The notes below the pieces were generated by a model that was not told the origin of the DNA, made no database searches, and saw only the letters and a program-made list of their open reading frames with translations. A stretch of DNA of 64,000 nucleotides from CAYZMS01 sp964479625 (GTDB lineage Bacteria > Bacteroidota > Bacteroidia > Chitinophagales > Saprospiraceae), in contig CAYZMS010000010.1 of NCBI GenBank assembly GCA_964479625.1, positions 1 to 64,000 on the forward strand. Reading direction: 5' to 3'. Every line of letters starts with the position of its first letter. The first letter of the stretch is position 1. A program made the translations under genes and the position numbers. Shown in pieces: positions 18,133 through 26,995 of the stretch.

Positions 18133-20607
18133 CTAAGCCGGGTCCACATCCACCGAGATCCTTACCCCGGATAAGCCTTCCGAAGCAACCACCTTTTGTC
18201 CGGTATCCTCTAGCCATTGTTTGGTGGCGGTAATCAGTCGGGCGTCGCGTTCGAGTTTGATAAGGAAATCGGCCAGGTAATAACCGCGCACGCGCCCTAT
18301 ATAAGGCGTGGCTGGCCCTTTAAGGCGTGCGCCAAGTCGCGGCCGGAGGGTTTTATCAAATAGCTGGGCAGCCGTTTGCAAGACCGGCGGTTTTTTATGC
18401 CGCAGGCTTACCCGGATCAGCCGGGTGAAGGGTGGATATTCGAACTCATGCCGTTCGCGCATTTCGCGCTTAAAAAAAGCGGGAAAATCATTTTCGATCA
18501 CCTCTCGTAATACGGGGTGGCCTACATTATAAGCCTGGATGATCACCTGGCCACCGGTTTTCCGGCGGCCTGCCCTTCCGCTTACCTGGGTCATTAGTTG
18601 AAAGGCACGTTCCCCGGCCCGAAAGTCCGGGAATTGCAGTAACTGATCGGCGTTCAGCACCCCGACCAAACCCACATTATCAAAGTCCAGACCTTTTGTC
18701 ACCATTTGTGTTCCCACCAGGATCTGGATTTGGCCTTCCTCAAACTCCTGTATGATGCGGGCGTGGGCATTCTTACTGCGTACCGTTTCAAAATCCATTC
18801 TCCCGACCCGTGCCTCCGGCAGGTAGATCTTCAACTCATCTTCGATTTTTTCAGTTCCAAAACCTTTCAATTGCAATTGTTTGGAGCCACAAGCCGGACA
18901 GGCAGGAGGCAGGTGGGTTTCATAACCGCAATAGTGGCATTTAAGGTTATTCCGGAATTTGTGATAGGTCAAACTGACATCACAATGAATACATTCTGAA
19001 TGCCAATCACAGGTGCTGCACTGGTAGGTGGGGGCATAACCTCTGCGGTTCTGGAACAAAATGGCCTGCTCTCCCCGGTTCAGGGTCTGTTGCAATTGTT
19101 CGAGCAGGAAGGAGGTAAAGTGCGACTGAAGTTGTCGTTGCTTTTGCGCCTCCTTCATATCCACGATCAGGATATCAGGTAATTGAATACCTCCAAAACG
19201 TTCAGGCATTTTCACCAAACCATATTTACCCGATCGGGCGTTGTAAAAAGATTCGATAGAGGGGGTGGCCGTTCCCAGCAAAACCGGGGCCTGGTGTAAT
19301 TTTCCCAGGTAAACGGCAGCGTCCCGTCCGTTATACCTGGGGGCGGGATCCTGTTGTTTATAGGAGGGGTCATGTTCCTCATCTACTACGACCAGGCCCA
19401 GCTTTCGAAAGGGAAGAAATAGAGCAGAGCGCGCTCCCAGGATGAGGGGGTGCCCATCAGCCACCGTCTTCCAGACTTCCACTCTTTCGTTGTTATTCAA
19501 ACGGGAATGGTACACCATGGCCTCATTACCAAATACCTGCTGTAAGCGGGCGATGATCTGGCTGGTAAGGGCAATTTCCGGTAGAAGATATAGCACTTGT
19601 TTTCCCTTTTCCAGGACTGACCGGATCAGTTCTACGTACACCTGGGTTTTGCCGCTTCCCGTTACCCCCTGTAGTAAGACCACTGGTTTAGCTTTAAAGT
19701 GCGCTCGAATTTCCTCAAGTGCAACTTGCTGTTGTTCGGTCATTTCGTGGGCATCAACTAGATCCGCCGAATAAGTACCCAGCCGGCTGGTTTCCTTTTC
19801 GAATAGTTCGAATATGCCCTTATCTACCAGCTTGTTGACCAGTTGGGTGTCGGCATCTGCCATACGGCACAGGTCAGCCCGTTTGACCAGGGCATCTTTT
19901 TTCGAATAATGCAAATAGGCCAGTAAGAGCGCTTCCTGTTTGGGAGCTCTCTTCAGCAGATCGAAAGCGGATTGCAGCTCCACCCCAGGGGATTGGAATG
20001 TGTTGGTTAAACGTACATAGGTAAGGGTACGAGGCTTGTATTTTTGTTTTAGGTCTTCCTTCAGCACTAATATCCGTTTTTCTAGTAATTGCCGGATCAG
20101 GGGGAAAACCGTTTTTCGACCGAGAATATCCCGAACGTCACCGATAGTCAACTCTTCCCGTATACTAAGTGCCTCCGCGATCAGGTATTCCTCGTCTTCC
20201 AGAGCATCAACATCTTGCACATATTCCTTACTAAGGGTCAGCAGTGTCTCGCTAACCAACTTCAAATTAGCCGGAACTGCCGCCTGCATGACTTCTCCTA
20301 GGGTACAGGAATAATAACCAGCCATCCACTGCCACAATTCGACCTGTTCGGGTAGGGCAATGGGTACCTCATCAATAACGGAAAGTACCGGTTTGGTCTT
20401 ATAGCCCTTCGGAGGGTTTTGGTGAACTTCTATTACCAGCGCAGCATACAGCTTGGACCTCCCAAATTGCACCTCCACCCTTTTACCGAAGGCTACCTGG
20501 CCGACCAGAGCCTCCGGAACATGATAGGTATACGGCTTAGGTGTTGCAATGGGAAGCACCACCCTTACGTAAGTAATTTGGACAATCTGTTCAGTTAAGT
20601 GCGTCAT
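18133..20607 (-). CDS. priA: Primosomal helicase PriA
   Basis: The 824-residue 3'-5' superfamily 2 helicase restarts stalled replication forks. It has an N-terminal 3'-DNA-binding domain (VRVVLPIATPKPYTYHVPE), Walker A GVTGSGKT at 314-321, the DEEH box in LVVVDEEHDPSYKQ, a zinc-binding insert with CSTCDWHSECIHCD and CHYCGYETHLPPACPACG, and the C-terminal helicase motifs GTQMVTKGLDFDNV and QVSGRAGRR. All parts are in canonical order and full length. Confidence 0.96.
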   Translation of the reverse strand: MTHLTEQIVQITYVRVVLPIATPKPYTYHVPEALVGQVAFGKRVEVQFGRSKLYAALVIEVHQNPPKGYKTKPVLSVIDEVPIALPEQVELWQWMAGYYSCTLGEVMQAAVPANLKLVSETLLTLSKEYVQDVDALEDEEYLIAEALSIREELTIGDVRDILGRKTVFPLIRQLLEKRILVLKEDLKQKYKPRTLTYVRLTNTFQSPGVELQSAFDLLKRAPKQEALLLAYLHYSKKDALVKRADLCRMADADTQLVNKLVDKGIFELFEKETSRLGTYSADLVDAHEMTEQQQVALEEIRAHFKAKPVVLLQGVTGSGKTQVYVELIRSVLEKGKQVLYLLPEIALTSQIIARLQQVFGNEAMVYHSRLNNNERVEVWKTVADGHPLILGARSALFLPFRKLGLVVVDEEHDPSYKQQDPAPRYNGRDAAVYLGKLHQAPVLLGTATPSIESFYNARSGKYGLVKMPERFGGIQLPDILIVDMKEAQKQRQLQSHFTSFLLEQLQQTLNRGEQAILFQNRRGYAPTYQCSTCDWHSECIHCDVSLTYHKFRNNLKCHYCGYETHLPPACPACGSKQLQLKGFGTEKIEDELKIYLPEARVGRMDFETVRSKNAHARIIQEFEEGQIQILVGTQMVTKGLDFDNVGLVGVLNADQLLQFPDFRAGERAFQLMTQVSGRAGRRKTGGQVIIQAYNVGHPVLREVIENDFPAFFKREMRERHEFEYPPFTRLIRVSLRHKKPPVLQTAAQLFDKTLRPRLGARLKGPATPYIGRVRGYYLADFLIKLERDARLITATKQWLEDTGQKVVASEGLSGVRISVDVDPA

Positions 20608-20750
20608 TCCTTTAGAAGTAAATCCGTTTTATTTTATTTTGTGCTTATAACCCGCCCAGATCAACAATATAAGAATTGCAACCGTTGAATTTTATATATA
20701 TCGAAAAAGGCAACGCAAAAACCTTTACTATCTATAATTCTTAATCATTC

Positions 20751-22019
20751 ATGACTGCAATCCCCAATAGTCGTACTGCAACAGATCTCTGGGAGTGGTA
20801 CGAAGCCGTCCGAAAGGAAACAATCTCTATTTGCGCCCCATTACAAACGGAAGATTACGTAGTGCAACCCATTGAAGACGTTAGTCCCCCGAAGTGGCAT
20901 TTGGGTCATACTACCTGGTTTTTCGAAAATTTCATCCTGGCCGAACAAGTGTCTGGCTACAGCCTGTTCGATGAACGCCTTAATTACTTTTTCAATAGCT
21001 ATTATGAAAGTCAGGGTCCTCGTATGCTGCGCAGCAATCGGGGCAATATGACCCGTCCCGATGTGGGCACCGTACTGGCCTACCGGGAGCATGTAGACCA
21101 GGGAATGCGGCAGCTGCTGCAGAAAAACCAGTTGGTACCACAAGGCTTATACGACCTGCTGGTGATCGGTTTACAACACGAGCAGCAACACCAGGAGTTA
21201 CTAGTCACTGACCTTAAGTATATCCTTGGGAACAACCCGCTTCATCCCGTTTACCGAAAAACCGACCAGCCATCCGTCGCCAAAGCCCGGCCGGCTAATT
21301 GGATGGCCCTGGCGGAAGGTCTATACGAAGTGGGTTTTGAAGGAGAGGGTTTCTACTGGGACAATGAAAAACAACGCCATAAGGTCTATTTATACCCTTT
21401 CGAAATACAAGACCGCCTGGTCACCAATGGCGAATACCTGGAGTTCATCCAGGCCGGAGGTTATGAACAATTCGAGCATTGGCTGGAAGAAGGCTGGGCC
21501 TTTGCGAAGGGGCAGGAAGTTAAAGCCCCTGCCTATTGGTATGAGCAGGATGGGCAGTGGTTCGAATATACCCTCCAGGGACTAAGCCCGCTCAATATGG
21601 AACTCCCGGTCACCCATATAAGCTTTTTTGAAGCAGATGCCTATGCCCGCTGGCGGGGCTTTCGACTACCTACCGAATTCGAATGGGAAGTAGCCTGCGC
21701 TCAAAAGCATTATAAGATACCAGAATCCGCCAACTTACTCGAAAAACGCTTGTACCATCCGAGCATTTGCAGCAAGGCCAGAGACGATCAATTCCTGGGA
21801 CAATGCTGGGAATGGACCAACAGCGCCTATCTCCCCTATCCCAACTACCCCCGCTTTGAAGGTGCCCTTGGTGAATACAATGGCAAATTCATGGTCAACC
21901 AAAAGGTATTAAGAGGCGGGTCTGTAGCAACTCCTCATTCCCATATTCGCATTACGTATCGAAACTTCTTTCACCCGGACAAGCGCTGGCAGTTTACCGG
22001 CATTCGTTTGGCGAAATAA
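20751..22019 (+). CDS. egtB: EgtB-type sulfoxide synthase (ergothioneine)
   Basis: The 422-residue non-haem iron enzyme couples hercynine to a thiol (Cys or gamma-Glu-Cys) with O2. It has an N-terminal DinB_2 domain with the iron ligands H53 (KWHLGHTTWFFE) and H143/H147 in QHEQQHQEL (HX3HXE), and a C-terminal FGE-sulfatase domain (about 190-422) with LPTEFEWEVACA, CWEWTNSAYLPYPNY, VLRGGSVATPHSHIRITYRNFFHPDKRWQFTGIRLA. egtD follows, but egtA, egtC and egtE are absent nearby. The upstream priA is divergent. Confidence 0.93.
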   Translation: MTAIPNSRTATDLWEWYEAVRKETISICAPLQTEDYVVQPIEDVSPPKWHLGHTTWFFENFILAEQVSGYSLFDERLNYFFNSYYESQGPRMLRSNRGNMTRPDVGTVLAYREHVDQGMRQLLQKNQLVPQGLYDLLVIGLQHEQQHQELLVTDLKYILGNNPLHPVYRKTDQPSVAKARPANWMALAEGLYEVGFEGEGFYWDNEKQRHKVYLYPFEIQDRLVTNGEYLEFIQAGGYEQFEHWLEEGWAFAKGQEVKAPAYWYEQDGQWFEYTLQGLSPLNMELPVTHISFFEADAYARWRGFRLPTEFEWEVACAQKHYKIPESANLLEKRLYHPSICSKARDDQFLGQCWEWTNSAYLPYPNYPRFEGALGEYNGKFMVNQKVLRGGSVATPHSHIRITYRNFFHPDKRWQFTGIRLAK

Positions 22020-22030
22020 TGAAAAAAGCA

Positions 22031-22113
22031 TAGGACCAATGTAAATTAGCTCGGAAGGGAGGCACCAACCGGCTGAGGGCGGCGCTGTGCCCCTTGTTAC
22101 TTGCATTGGTCTA
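22031..22113 (+). ncRNA. Structured spacer between egtB and egtD
   Basis: The spacer can form one long hairpin. The outer stem is GACCAATG (22034-22041) with CATTGGTC (22104-22111), extendable by TAG/CTA with one bulge. The inner stem is AAGGG (22055-22059) with CCCTT (22091-22095), then after a two-base bulge GCAC (22062-22065) with GTGC (22087-22090). The apical loop is G/C-rich (22066-22086). I do not recognise a known riboswitch class. It could be a processing site, an attenuator or a cis-regulatory RNA. Confidence 0.4.
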
Positions 22114-22148
22114 CTTTCGGTTAAATCCTTTAATTAACAAAATAATCC

Positions 22149-23126
22149 ATGGAGACTGCACCCAAAGCAGGTACCGACCAAATGACGGCCTTTGGCCGTG
22201 ATGTGCTGGAAGGCCTTACTCAAACCCCAAAGCAGCTGCACAGTAAATATTTTTACGATGAAGCAGGAGATAAATTATTCCAGCAGATCATGCAAATGCC
22301 GGAATACTATCTGACCGATTGCGAATTTGAAATCCTGAACACCCACAAATCCGCCTTGCAGAAGATGATCGGGACGGACCGTTTCGACCTGGTGGAGCTC
22401 GGAGCTGGTGACGGGGCCAAAACCAAAGTGTTGTTGCGGCATTTTCAAGAGCAGGAGTTGGATTTTCGCTATTGCCCGGTCGATATCTCCGAATATATTC
22501 TCGGGGAATTAGAGGCCAGCCTTAAGGAGGAATTACCCCAACTCAATTGTGCCCCCATGCAAGGGGATTATTTTGAAATGCTGGAGGAACTCCATTACCG
22601 CAGCAAGGCGCGCAAGGTAGTACTATTCCTGGGTGCCAATATCGGTAACCTTCGTCCCAAGCGTGCAAAATCATTTCTCAACAGAATCGGCGGCAATCTC
22701 GAAAAAGGGGACCTGCTCCTACTGGGTTGTGACCTGAAGAAAGACCCTCAGGTTATTCTGAATGCCTACAATGACCCTGCGGGTATCACTGCCGCCTTCA
22801 ACCTCAACATCCTGACCCGGATGAATCGCGAACTGGGTGCAGATTTCAGAATCGAGCAATTTAAGCACTGGGAAACCTACAACCCGGTTAGCGGAGCAAC
22901 CCGAAGTTTCCTGGTAAGTTTGCAGGATCAGGACGTGTATGTAGAGGGAATCAACCGCCGGATCCACTTTAAAGCCTGGGAACCAATTGAAGTAGAACTT
23001 TCTCAGAAATACAGTCCGGAAGAAATTGAAGCACTGGCAGTAGCTACCGGTTTTCATCCGGTTCGACATTTTTTCGATAAGGACCGGTACTTCGTGGATA
23101 GCCTCTGGTCTTACGAGGGGCAATAA
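22149..23126 (+). CDS. egtD: L-histidine N-alpha-trimethyltransferase
   Basis: EgtD (325 residues) makes hercynine from histidine with three SAM. Motifs seen: LTQTPKQLHSKYFYDEAGDKLFQQI and MPEYYLTDCEFEIL at the N terminus, VELGAGDGAKTKVLLRHF (SAM loop), YCPVDISEYIL, VLFLGANIGNL, LLLGCDLKKDPQVILNAYND, FNLNILTRMNRELGADF. These are diagnostic for the family. It is downstream of egtB with a 129-bp structured spacer, in the order egtB-egtD. Confidence 0.95.
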   Translation: METAPKAGTDQMTAFGRDVLEGLTQTPKQLHSKYFYDEAGDKLFQQIMQMPEYYLTDCEFEILNTHKSALQKMIGTDRFDLVELGAGDGAKTKVLLRHFQEQELDFRYCPVDISEYILGELEASLKEELPQLNCAPMQGDYFEMLEELHYRSKARKVVLFLGANIGNLRPKRAKSFLNRIGGNLEKGDLLLLGCDLKKDPQVILNAYNDPAGITAAFNLNILTRMNRELGADFRIEQFKHWETYNPVSGATRSFLVSLQDQDVYVEGINRRIHFKAWEPIEVELSQKYSPEEIEALAVATGFHPVRHFFDKDRYFVDSLWSYEGQ

Positions 23127-23150
23127 GCTATACTCTTCCCATCCTTCTGG

Positions 23151-23187
23151 GTCATTTGCAGGAAAAGTGTCGTTTCCTGCAAATGAC
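23151..23187 (+). terminator. Strong hairpin after egtD
   Basis: A perfect 15-bp stem (GTCATTTGCAGGAAA at 23151-23165 and its complement at 23173-23187) has a 7-nt loop and starts 25 bp after the egtD stop. There is no T-tract, so it may be a terminator of imperfect type or an mRNA-stabilising element. Confidence 0.55.
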
Positions 23188-23233
23188 TTCAAATTAAATT
23201 CACCATTTCAGGGTGAAAGCCTAATTTTTAGCT

Positions 23234-23253
23234 TATTTTTGCCAAATTGGCAA
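23234..23253 (+). promoter_or_regulatory. -7 element overlapping an operator-like inverted repeat
   Basis: TATTTTTG (23234-23241) matches TAnnTTTG exactly. It overlaps TTGCCA-aat-TGGCAA (23239-23253), a short perfect inverted repeat placed where a repressor would block transcription start. The beta-helix gene starts 17 bp later. Confidence 0.5.
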
Positions 23254-23269
23254 ACAAAAAACAAGTGCG

Positions 23270-24460
23270 ATGAAACAGAATCGACTCCTATACATACTGG
23301 CAGGGGTAGCTTTGCTCCATTGGGCCTGCACCTCTTCTCCTGAGATCACTATAGACGAAGAAACCTACACTCAAATCCAGGAGCAACTCATCATGGCTCA
23401 GCCGGAAGCCGTCATTGAATTACCTGCAGGAACCTTCGAATTTGACCGCCCCCTTTCTCTGGATGGAATCCAGGGGGTGACGATTAAAGGTGCCGGGATC
23501 GATAAGACCATACTCTCCTTTAAGGCTCAAAGAATGGGTGCTGAGGGCCTTAAAATAGCTGCCGACTCGGTTACCATTCTCGACCTGACCGTGCAGGACA
23601 CCAAAGGGGATGCAATCAAAATACAAGACAGTAAGGGGGTGACTATACGCAATGTTCGGACCACCTGGAGTCGTGGTCCCAGTAAAAAGAATGGCGGCTA
23701 CGGTTTATATCCGGTCGCCTGTTCCGAGGTCCTAATCGAAAGCTGTGAGGCTTCCAATGCCTCGGATGCTGGCATCTATGTAGGTCAAAGCAGGAATGTG
23801 ATCGTACGGAACAATTATGCACATCATAACGTAGCAGGTATTGAGATCGAGAATTGTACCCATTCTGAAGTATACGACAATCGTTCTATTAATAATACTG
23901 GCGGCATCCTGGTTTTCGACCTGCCTGATCTGCCTGTTGTGAACGGAACCGACTGCAAGGTCTACCAAAACGAGATCCGCGACAACAATCACAGGAATTT
24001 CGCTCCCAAGGGTAATATTGTTGGCATCGTCCCTCCTGGCACCGGAGTGATCCTATTAGCTGCAAAAAATGTCGAAATTTACGATAATGAGATTATCGGC
24101 CACAAGACCTTTGGTACAGCCATCGCCAGCTATCATATCACAGAAAGACCATGGAACAACAAAGCGTACGACCCGTTCACTTACAATATTTACCTGCACG
24201 GCAATACCTATCAACGAAAGAAAACGCTACCTGACCTGAGTAGTGATTTTGGGAAAATGGTCAATTGGGTCTTCTGGGGAAAGCCCCAGGATATCCTTTA
24301 CGACGGGATCCGGGATGACAAACGGGAGGGAGAAAATTCCATGCAGATCTGTATCCAACAGGATAGTGAAAAGCTGCGCTTTGCCAATATCGACGCGGCC
24401 AATAATTTCGATTTGGTGACCCACGACCTGGGCCCCTATCAATGTCAATTGGACCTTTAA
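23270..24460 (+). CDS. Parallel beta-helix lipoprotein (TIGR03805-type)
   Basis: The 396-residue protein has a lipobox LLHWAC (Cys20). The rest is a right-handed beta helix: repeated turns such as GVTIKGAGIDKTIL, SVTILDLTVQDTKGDAIKIQDSKGVTIRNV, VLIESCEASNASDAGIYVGQSRNVIVRNNYAHHNVAGIEIENCTHSEVYDN and NVEIYDNEIIGH. This matches the family known as parallel beta-helix repeat protein TIGR03805, which regularly pairs with the cytochrome encoded next (TIGR03806). The pair's function is unknown. A -7 element and operator-like repeat precede the start. Confidence 0.88.
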   Translation: MKQNRLLYILAGVALLHWACTSSPEITIDEETYTQIQEQLIMAQPEAVIELPAGTFEFDRPLSLDGIQGVTIKGAGIDKTILSFKAQRMGAEGLKIAADSVTILDLTVQDTKGDAIKIQDSKGVTIRNVRTTWSRGPSKKNGGYGLYPVACSEVLIESCEASNASDAGIYVGQSRNVIVRNNYAHHNVAGIEIENCTHSEVYDNRSINNTGGILVFDLPDLPVVNGTDCKVYQNEIRDNNHRNFAPKGNIVGIVPPGTGVILLAAKNVEIYDNEIIGHKTFGTAIASYHITERPWNNKAYDPFTYNIYLHGNTYQRKKTLPDLSSDFGKMVNWVFWGKPQDILYDGIRDDKREGENSMQICIQQDSEKLRFANIDAANNFDLVTHDLGPYQCQLDL

Positions 24461-24526
24461 GGGCCTCCCGAATGCCCGGGTAGAACAAATCCTTCCACTT
24501 GACCGCCCCCTTGGAATTGGGAGTGG

Positions 24527-24559
24527 AAAATCAAAAAGTGGTTCGGAAATTTTGATTTT
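24527..24559 (+). terminator. A/T-rich hairpin after the beta-helix gene
   Basis: A perfect 10-bp stem AAAATCAAAA (24527-24536) / TTTTGATTTT (24550-24559) with a 13-nt loop ends in a T-rich arm. It could act as a partial terminator between the two genes of the pair. Confidence 0.45.
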
Positions 24560-24577
24560 AAATAAATTTTTAGTAAC

Positions 24578-24609
24578 AGGTGCCTTGCATCTATAGATGC
24601 AAGGCACCT
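24578..24609. repeat. Perfect 32-bp palindrome
   Basis: The segment is a loopless perfect palindrome centred on CTATAG with arms reading AGGTGCCTTGCAT and its complement. It begins 117 bp after the beta-helix stop and ends 15 bp before the cytochrome start. A two-fold symmetric protein-binding site or a translation-controlling hairpin are both possible. Confidence 0.75.
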
Positions 24610-24624
24610 AAGCAACGCTTCAGC

Positions 24625-25740
24625 ATGTCCATCCTCCGATTATTTTTTTTCATCCTGACAACAGTCCTTATTCTTCCCACCTGCCAAAAGGAACCCCCCA
24701 GGGATCATCCGGCAGACCAGAAAACAACTCTACCGGAGAGCCCGGCATTTGTTGATTTTCGACCAGAAGATGTACCCTACAAAAAACTTTCCGAATATGG
24801 CTTTTTTGAGGGTTTCCTGGCTGCTCAACAAGCCCGGAAAGGGGTTCTACCCTATGAGTTGATCACCCCTTTGTTCACAGACTATGCCCATAAGGCTCGT
24901 TTTATCTGGATGCCAGATAGCGTCCAGGCAACCACCGATGCAGAAGGTCGGCTTATATTTCTCGAGAACAGTGTCTTGATCAAAACCTTTTACTATCCCG
25001 CTGATTTTCGAAAACCGGATGCAGACTGGAATTTGGTGGAAACCCGCCTGTTGTTCAAAAAGAGCGATGGCTGGCATGCCTACACATATGTCTGGGATGA
25101 CACTCAATCAGATGCAGAGCTCAACCTTGTGGGTGATTACAAAGCCGTAAGCTGGATCGATGAAGAGGGGAAAAAACAGGCTATCACCTATGCCATTCCC
25201 AATAAAAATCAATGTAAAAGCTGCCATAACCGGAATAACAGCCTCCAACCTATCGGGCCAAGGCTGCGTAACCTAAATCGTACCTTTGTCTATTCTGATG
25301 GAAGGGCACAACAACTCGATAAGTGGGTAGAAACCGGCTACCTGAAGGCCGGCTTTACACCTGAAGCAGGAATTGCTCCCTGGGATGACCCCCAAGCTAC
25401 AAACCTGGAAGCCCGGGCCCTGTCTTATCTTGACGTCAATTGTGGCCATTGCCACCAGGCAGAAGGCCCCGCTCACACTACCGGCCTTTATCTAACGGCC
25501 GACGAAACCGACCCCGGTCGCTGGGGCATTTGCAAAACACCCGTAGCCGCTGGAAAAGGCTCCGGCGGCAGACGCTTCGGCATCCAGCCTGGCCAACCCA
25601 ATCAGTCTATTCTTGTTTATCGAATGGAAAGCAAGGATCCCGGGGTTATGATGCCCGAACTGGGCCGGGTGACCGTCCACAAAGAAGGCCTCGCCCTGAT
25701 CCGGGAATGGATCACCTCCATGGATGAAAACTGCCTGTAG
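24625..25740 (+). CDS. SO2930-family di-haem c-type cytochrome (TIGR03806-type)
   Basis: The 371-residue exported lipoprotein (lipobox ILPTC) has two haem sites: CKSCH at C197-H201 and CGHCH at C273-H277. Before them is a long domain with PYELITPLFTDYAHKARFIWMPD, IKTFYYP and LETRLLF-like motifs typical of this family, and after them GVMMPELGR, a plausible Met-ligand region. It is the regular partner of the preceding beta-helix protein. Redox activity in the envelope is expected, but the electron partner is unknown. The frame runs 15 codons further upstream into the palindrome; the Met chosen directly precedes the signal peptide MSILRLFFFILTTVLIL. Confidence 0.9.
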   Translation: MSILRLFFFILTTVLILPTCQKEPPRDHPADQKTTLPESPAFVDFRPEDVPYKKLSEYGFFEGFLAAQQARKGVLPYELITPLFTDYAHKARFIWMPDSVQATTDAEGRLIFLENSVLIKTFYYPADFRKPDADWNLVETRLLFKKSDGWHAYTYVWDDTQSDAELNLVGDYKAVSWIDEEGKKQAITYAIPNKNQCKSCHNRNNSLQPIGPRLRNLNRTFVYSDGRAQQLDKWVETGYLKAGFTPEAGIAPWDDPQATNLEARALSYLDVNCGHCHQAEGPAHTTGLYLTADETDPGRWGICKTPVAAGKGSGGRRFGIQPGQPNQSILVYRMESKDPGVMMPELGRVTVHKEGLALIREWITSMDENCL

Positions 25741-25841
25741 GTCGATAATTAATTGTTAATCCGTAACTTGCAGGAGTAATATCAGTCCAAATGGTGTTGA
25801 AAGAAGTAGTCTAAGAATAAATTCAAAGAAGAGATATAAAA

Positions 25842-26261
25842 ATGACCCAGCTAGAACGAAAATTATTGTTGATCAGATTGTTAAGTGGCGGATTGATGCT
25901 GGTGCCCATCCTTCTGGGGATACTTTTGTTTAGCCAGGCGGTTAAGCGATCTTCAAAATCAGCAGAACAGCTGCCTTTGTCAGCAGGGCAAATCGATCAT
26001 GCCTACGCTGACCCCAGCGGAAGGATCATTGTGGTATTCGTGGAGCATTCAGATGCCCACCCCACAGAGCACAATCTAGACTACTGGATAAACAATAATG
26101 ATCTGTTGCAAGTAGGAGAAGGAAAAGCTATCAACCCTCAAACGGGCTGCTACCGGGAGCAGGACAATGGCCAACTTACCGTTGACACGTACAAGGTTTC
26201 CTACCGGGTAGAGTCCCCCTACTACGATGCGGTTCGAAAAAAATTAGCAACCTGCCAGTAA
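25842..26261 (+). CDS. Single-helix membrane protein, unknown
   Basis: The 139-residue protein has one N-terminal membrane helix (LLSGGLMLVPILLGILLF) and a soluble domain of about 100 residues with DHAYADPSGRIIVVFVEHSD and a late Cys pair (TGCYRE, ATCQ) that could form a disulfide if the domain is periplasmic. I recognise no family. It stands alone after the cytochrome and before a bidirectional terminator. Confidence 0.6.
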   Translation: MTQLERKLLLIRLLSGGLMLVPILLGILLFSQAVKRSSKSAEQLPLSAGQIDHAYADPSGRIIVVFVEHSDAHPTEHNLDYWINNNDLLQVGEGKAINPQTGCYREQDNGQLTVDTYKVSYRVESPYYDAVRKKLATCQ

Positions 26262-26280
26262 TAAAAAATAGATCAATATC

Positions 26281-26324
26281 AAAAATGAAAAGGGGACCGG
26301 TTTGACCTGGTCCCCTTTCATTTT
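26281..26324. terminator. Bidirectional terminator
   Basis: A long stem of AAAATGAAAAGGGGACC against GGTCCCCTTTCATTTT (one bulged A) lies between converging genes and ends in T-runs on both strands. Confidence 0.8.
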
Positions 26325-26350
26325 TGGGAATATAATTATTGGCGAATTTT

Positions 26351-26995
26351 TTAGCTAGCTGGGCTAACAGCAACAGCCACATGAGCCTTGTCCCAACGCA
26401 AAACTAAATTTCCTTCTTCCAATTGAAACTCCATAGTTTCCTGTACTTCTTCAACCATTTCAGGGCTAACTTCAACACGCAAAGCATCTTTCGCTTCATC
26501 GTAATCACCGGCACCCCACATCTCTCCATTTTCATTGAAAACAATGGTCCACTTATCCTCACCTGGGATGGTGAACAAACCGTATTTACCTGCACTCAAT
26601 GATTCTCCTTCAACCATTACGTCAGAAGAAAATTCAATCGTAGTCACTTCATTTGCACCTGTACGCCAAACCTGGCCATAAGGTACCAGATCACCCCAAA
26701 TGGTACGACCTTTCACAGAAGGGCTACCATAGTTGATGGTTACCTCCGTTTCACCGATAGTTCCTTTTGTTTCTTTGCGGGGACTTGGAATGTCAGATTT
26801 CAAAACGGTAGTTTGGTATTGTTCCGTTCCGTAGCTTTCTGACTCCGTTTTGACCTCCATGGCTTCAGCCGACTCATCCATGTGCTCATCAGAAGCTGTT
26901 TCTTCTGTAGTATCTTCCTGAGTAGGGGCTTCTGAATTACAGGCGAAAGTCAACGCCAACAGACTCATCAGCAATACACCAAAAACATTTTTCAT
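26351..26995 (-). CDS. DUF2911 lipoprotein
   Basis: The 214-residue lipoprotein has a lipobox LTFAC (Cys19), an acidic Thr/Glu-rich linker, and a DUF2911 domain from about residue 72: SPRKETKGTIGETEVTINYGSPSVKGRTIWGDLVPYGQVWRTGANEVTTIEFS, then LSAGKYGLFTIPGEDKWTIVFN. DUF2911 proteins are abundant in Bacteroidota and have an unknown role. It is transcribed alone. Confidence 0.9.
   Translation of the reverse strand: MKNVFGVLLMSLLALTFACNSEAPTQEDTTEETASDEHMDESAEAMEVKTESESYGTEQYQTTVLKSDIPSPRKETKGTIGETEVTINYGSPSVKGRTIWGDLVPYGQVWRTGANEVTTIEFSSDVMVEGESLSAGKYGLFTIPGEDKWTIVFNENGEMWGAGDYDEAKDALRVEVSPEMVEEVQETMEFQLEEGNLVLRWDKAHVAVAVSPAS

Noticed and set aside
20751..22019. Assignment as OvoA (ovothiol synthase)
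   Set aside because: The protein lacks the C-terminal methyltransferase domain of OvoA and is paired with egtD, so EgtB is the better call.
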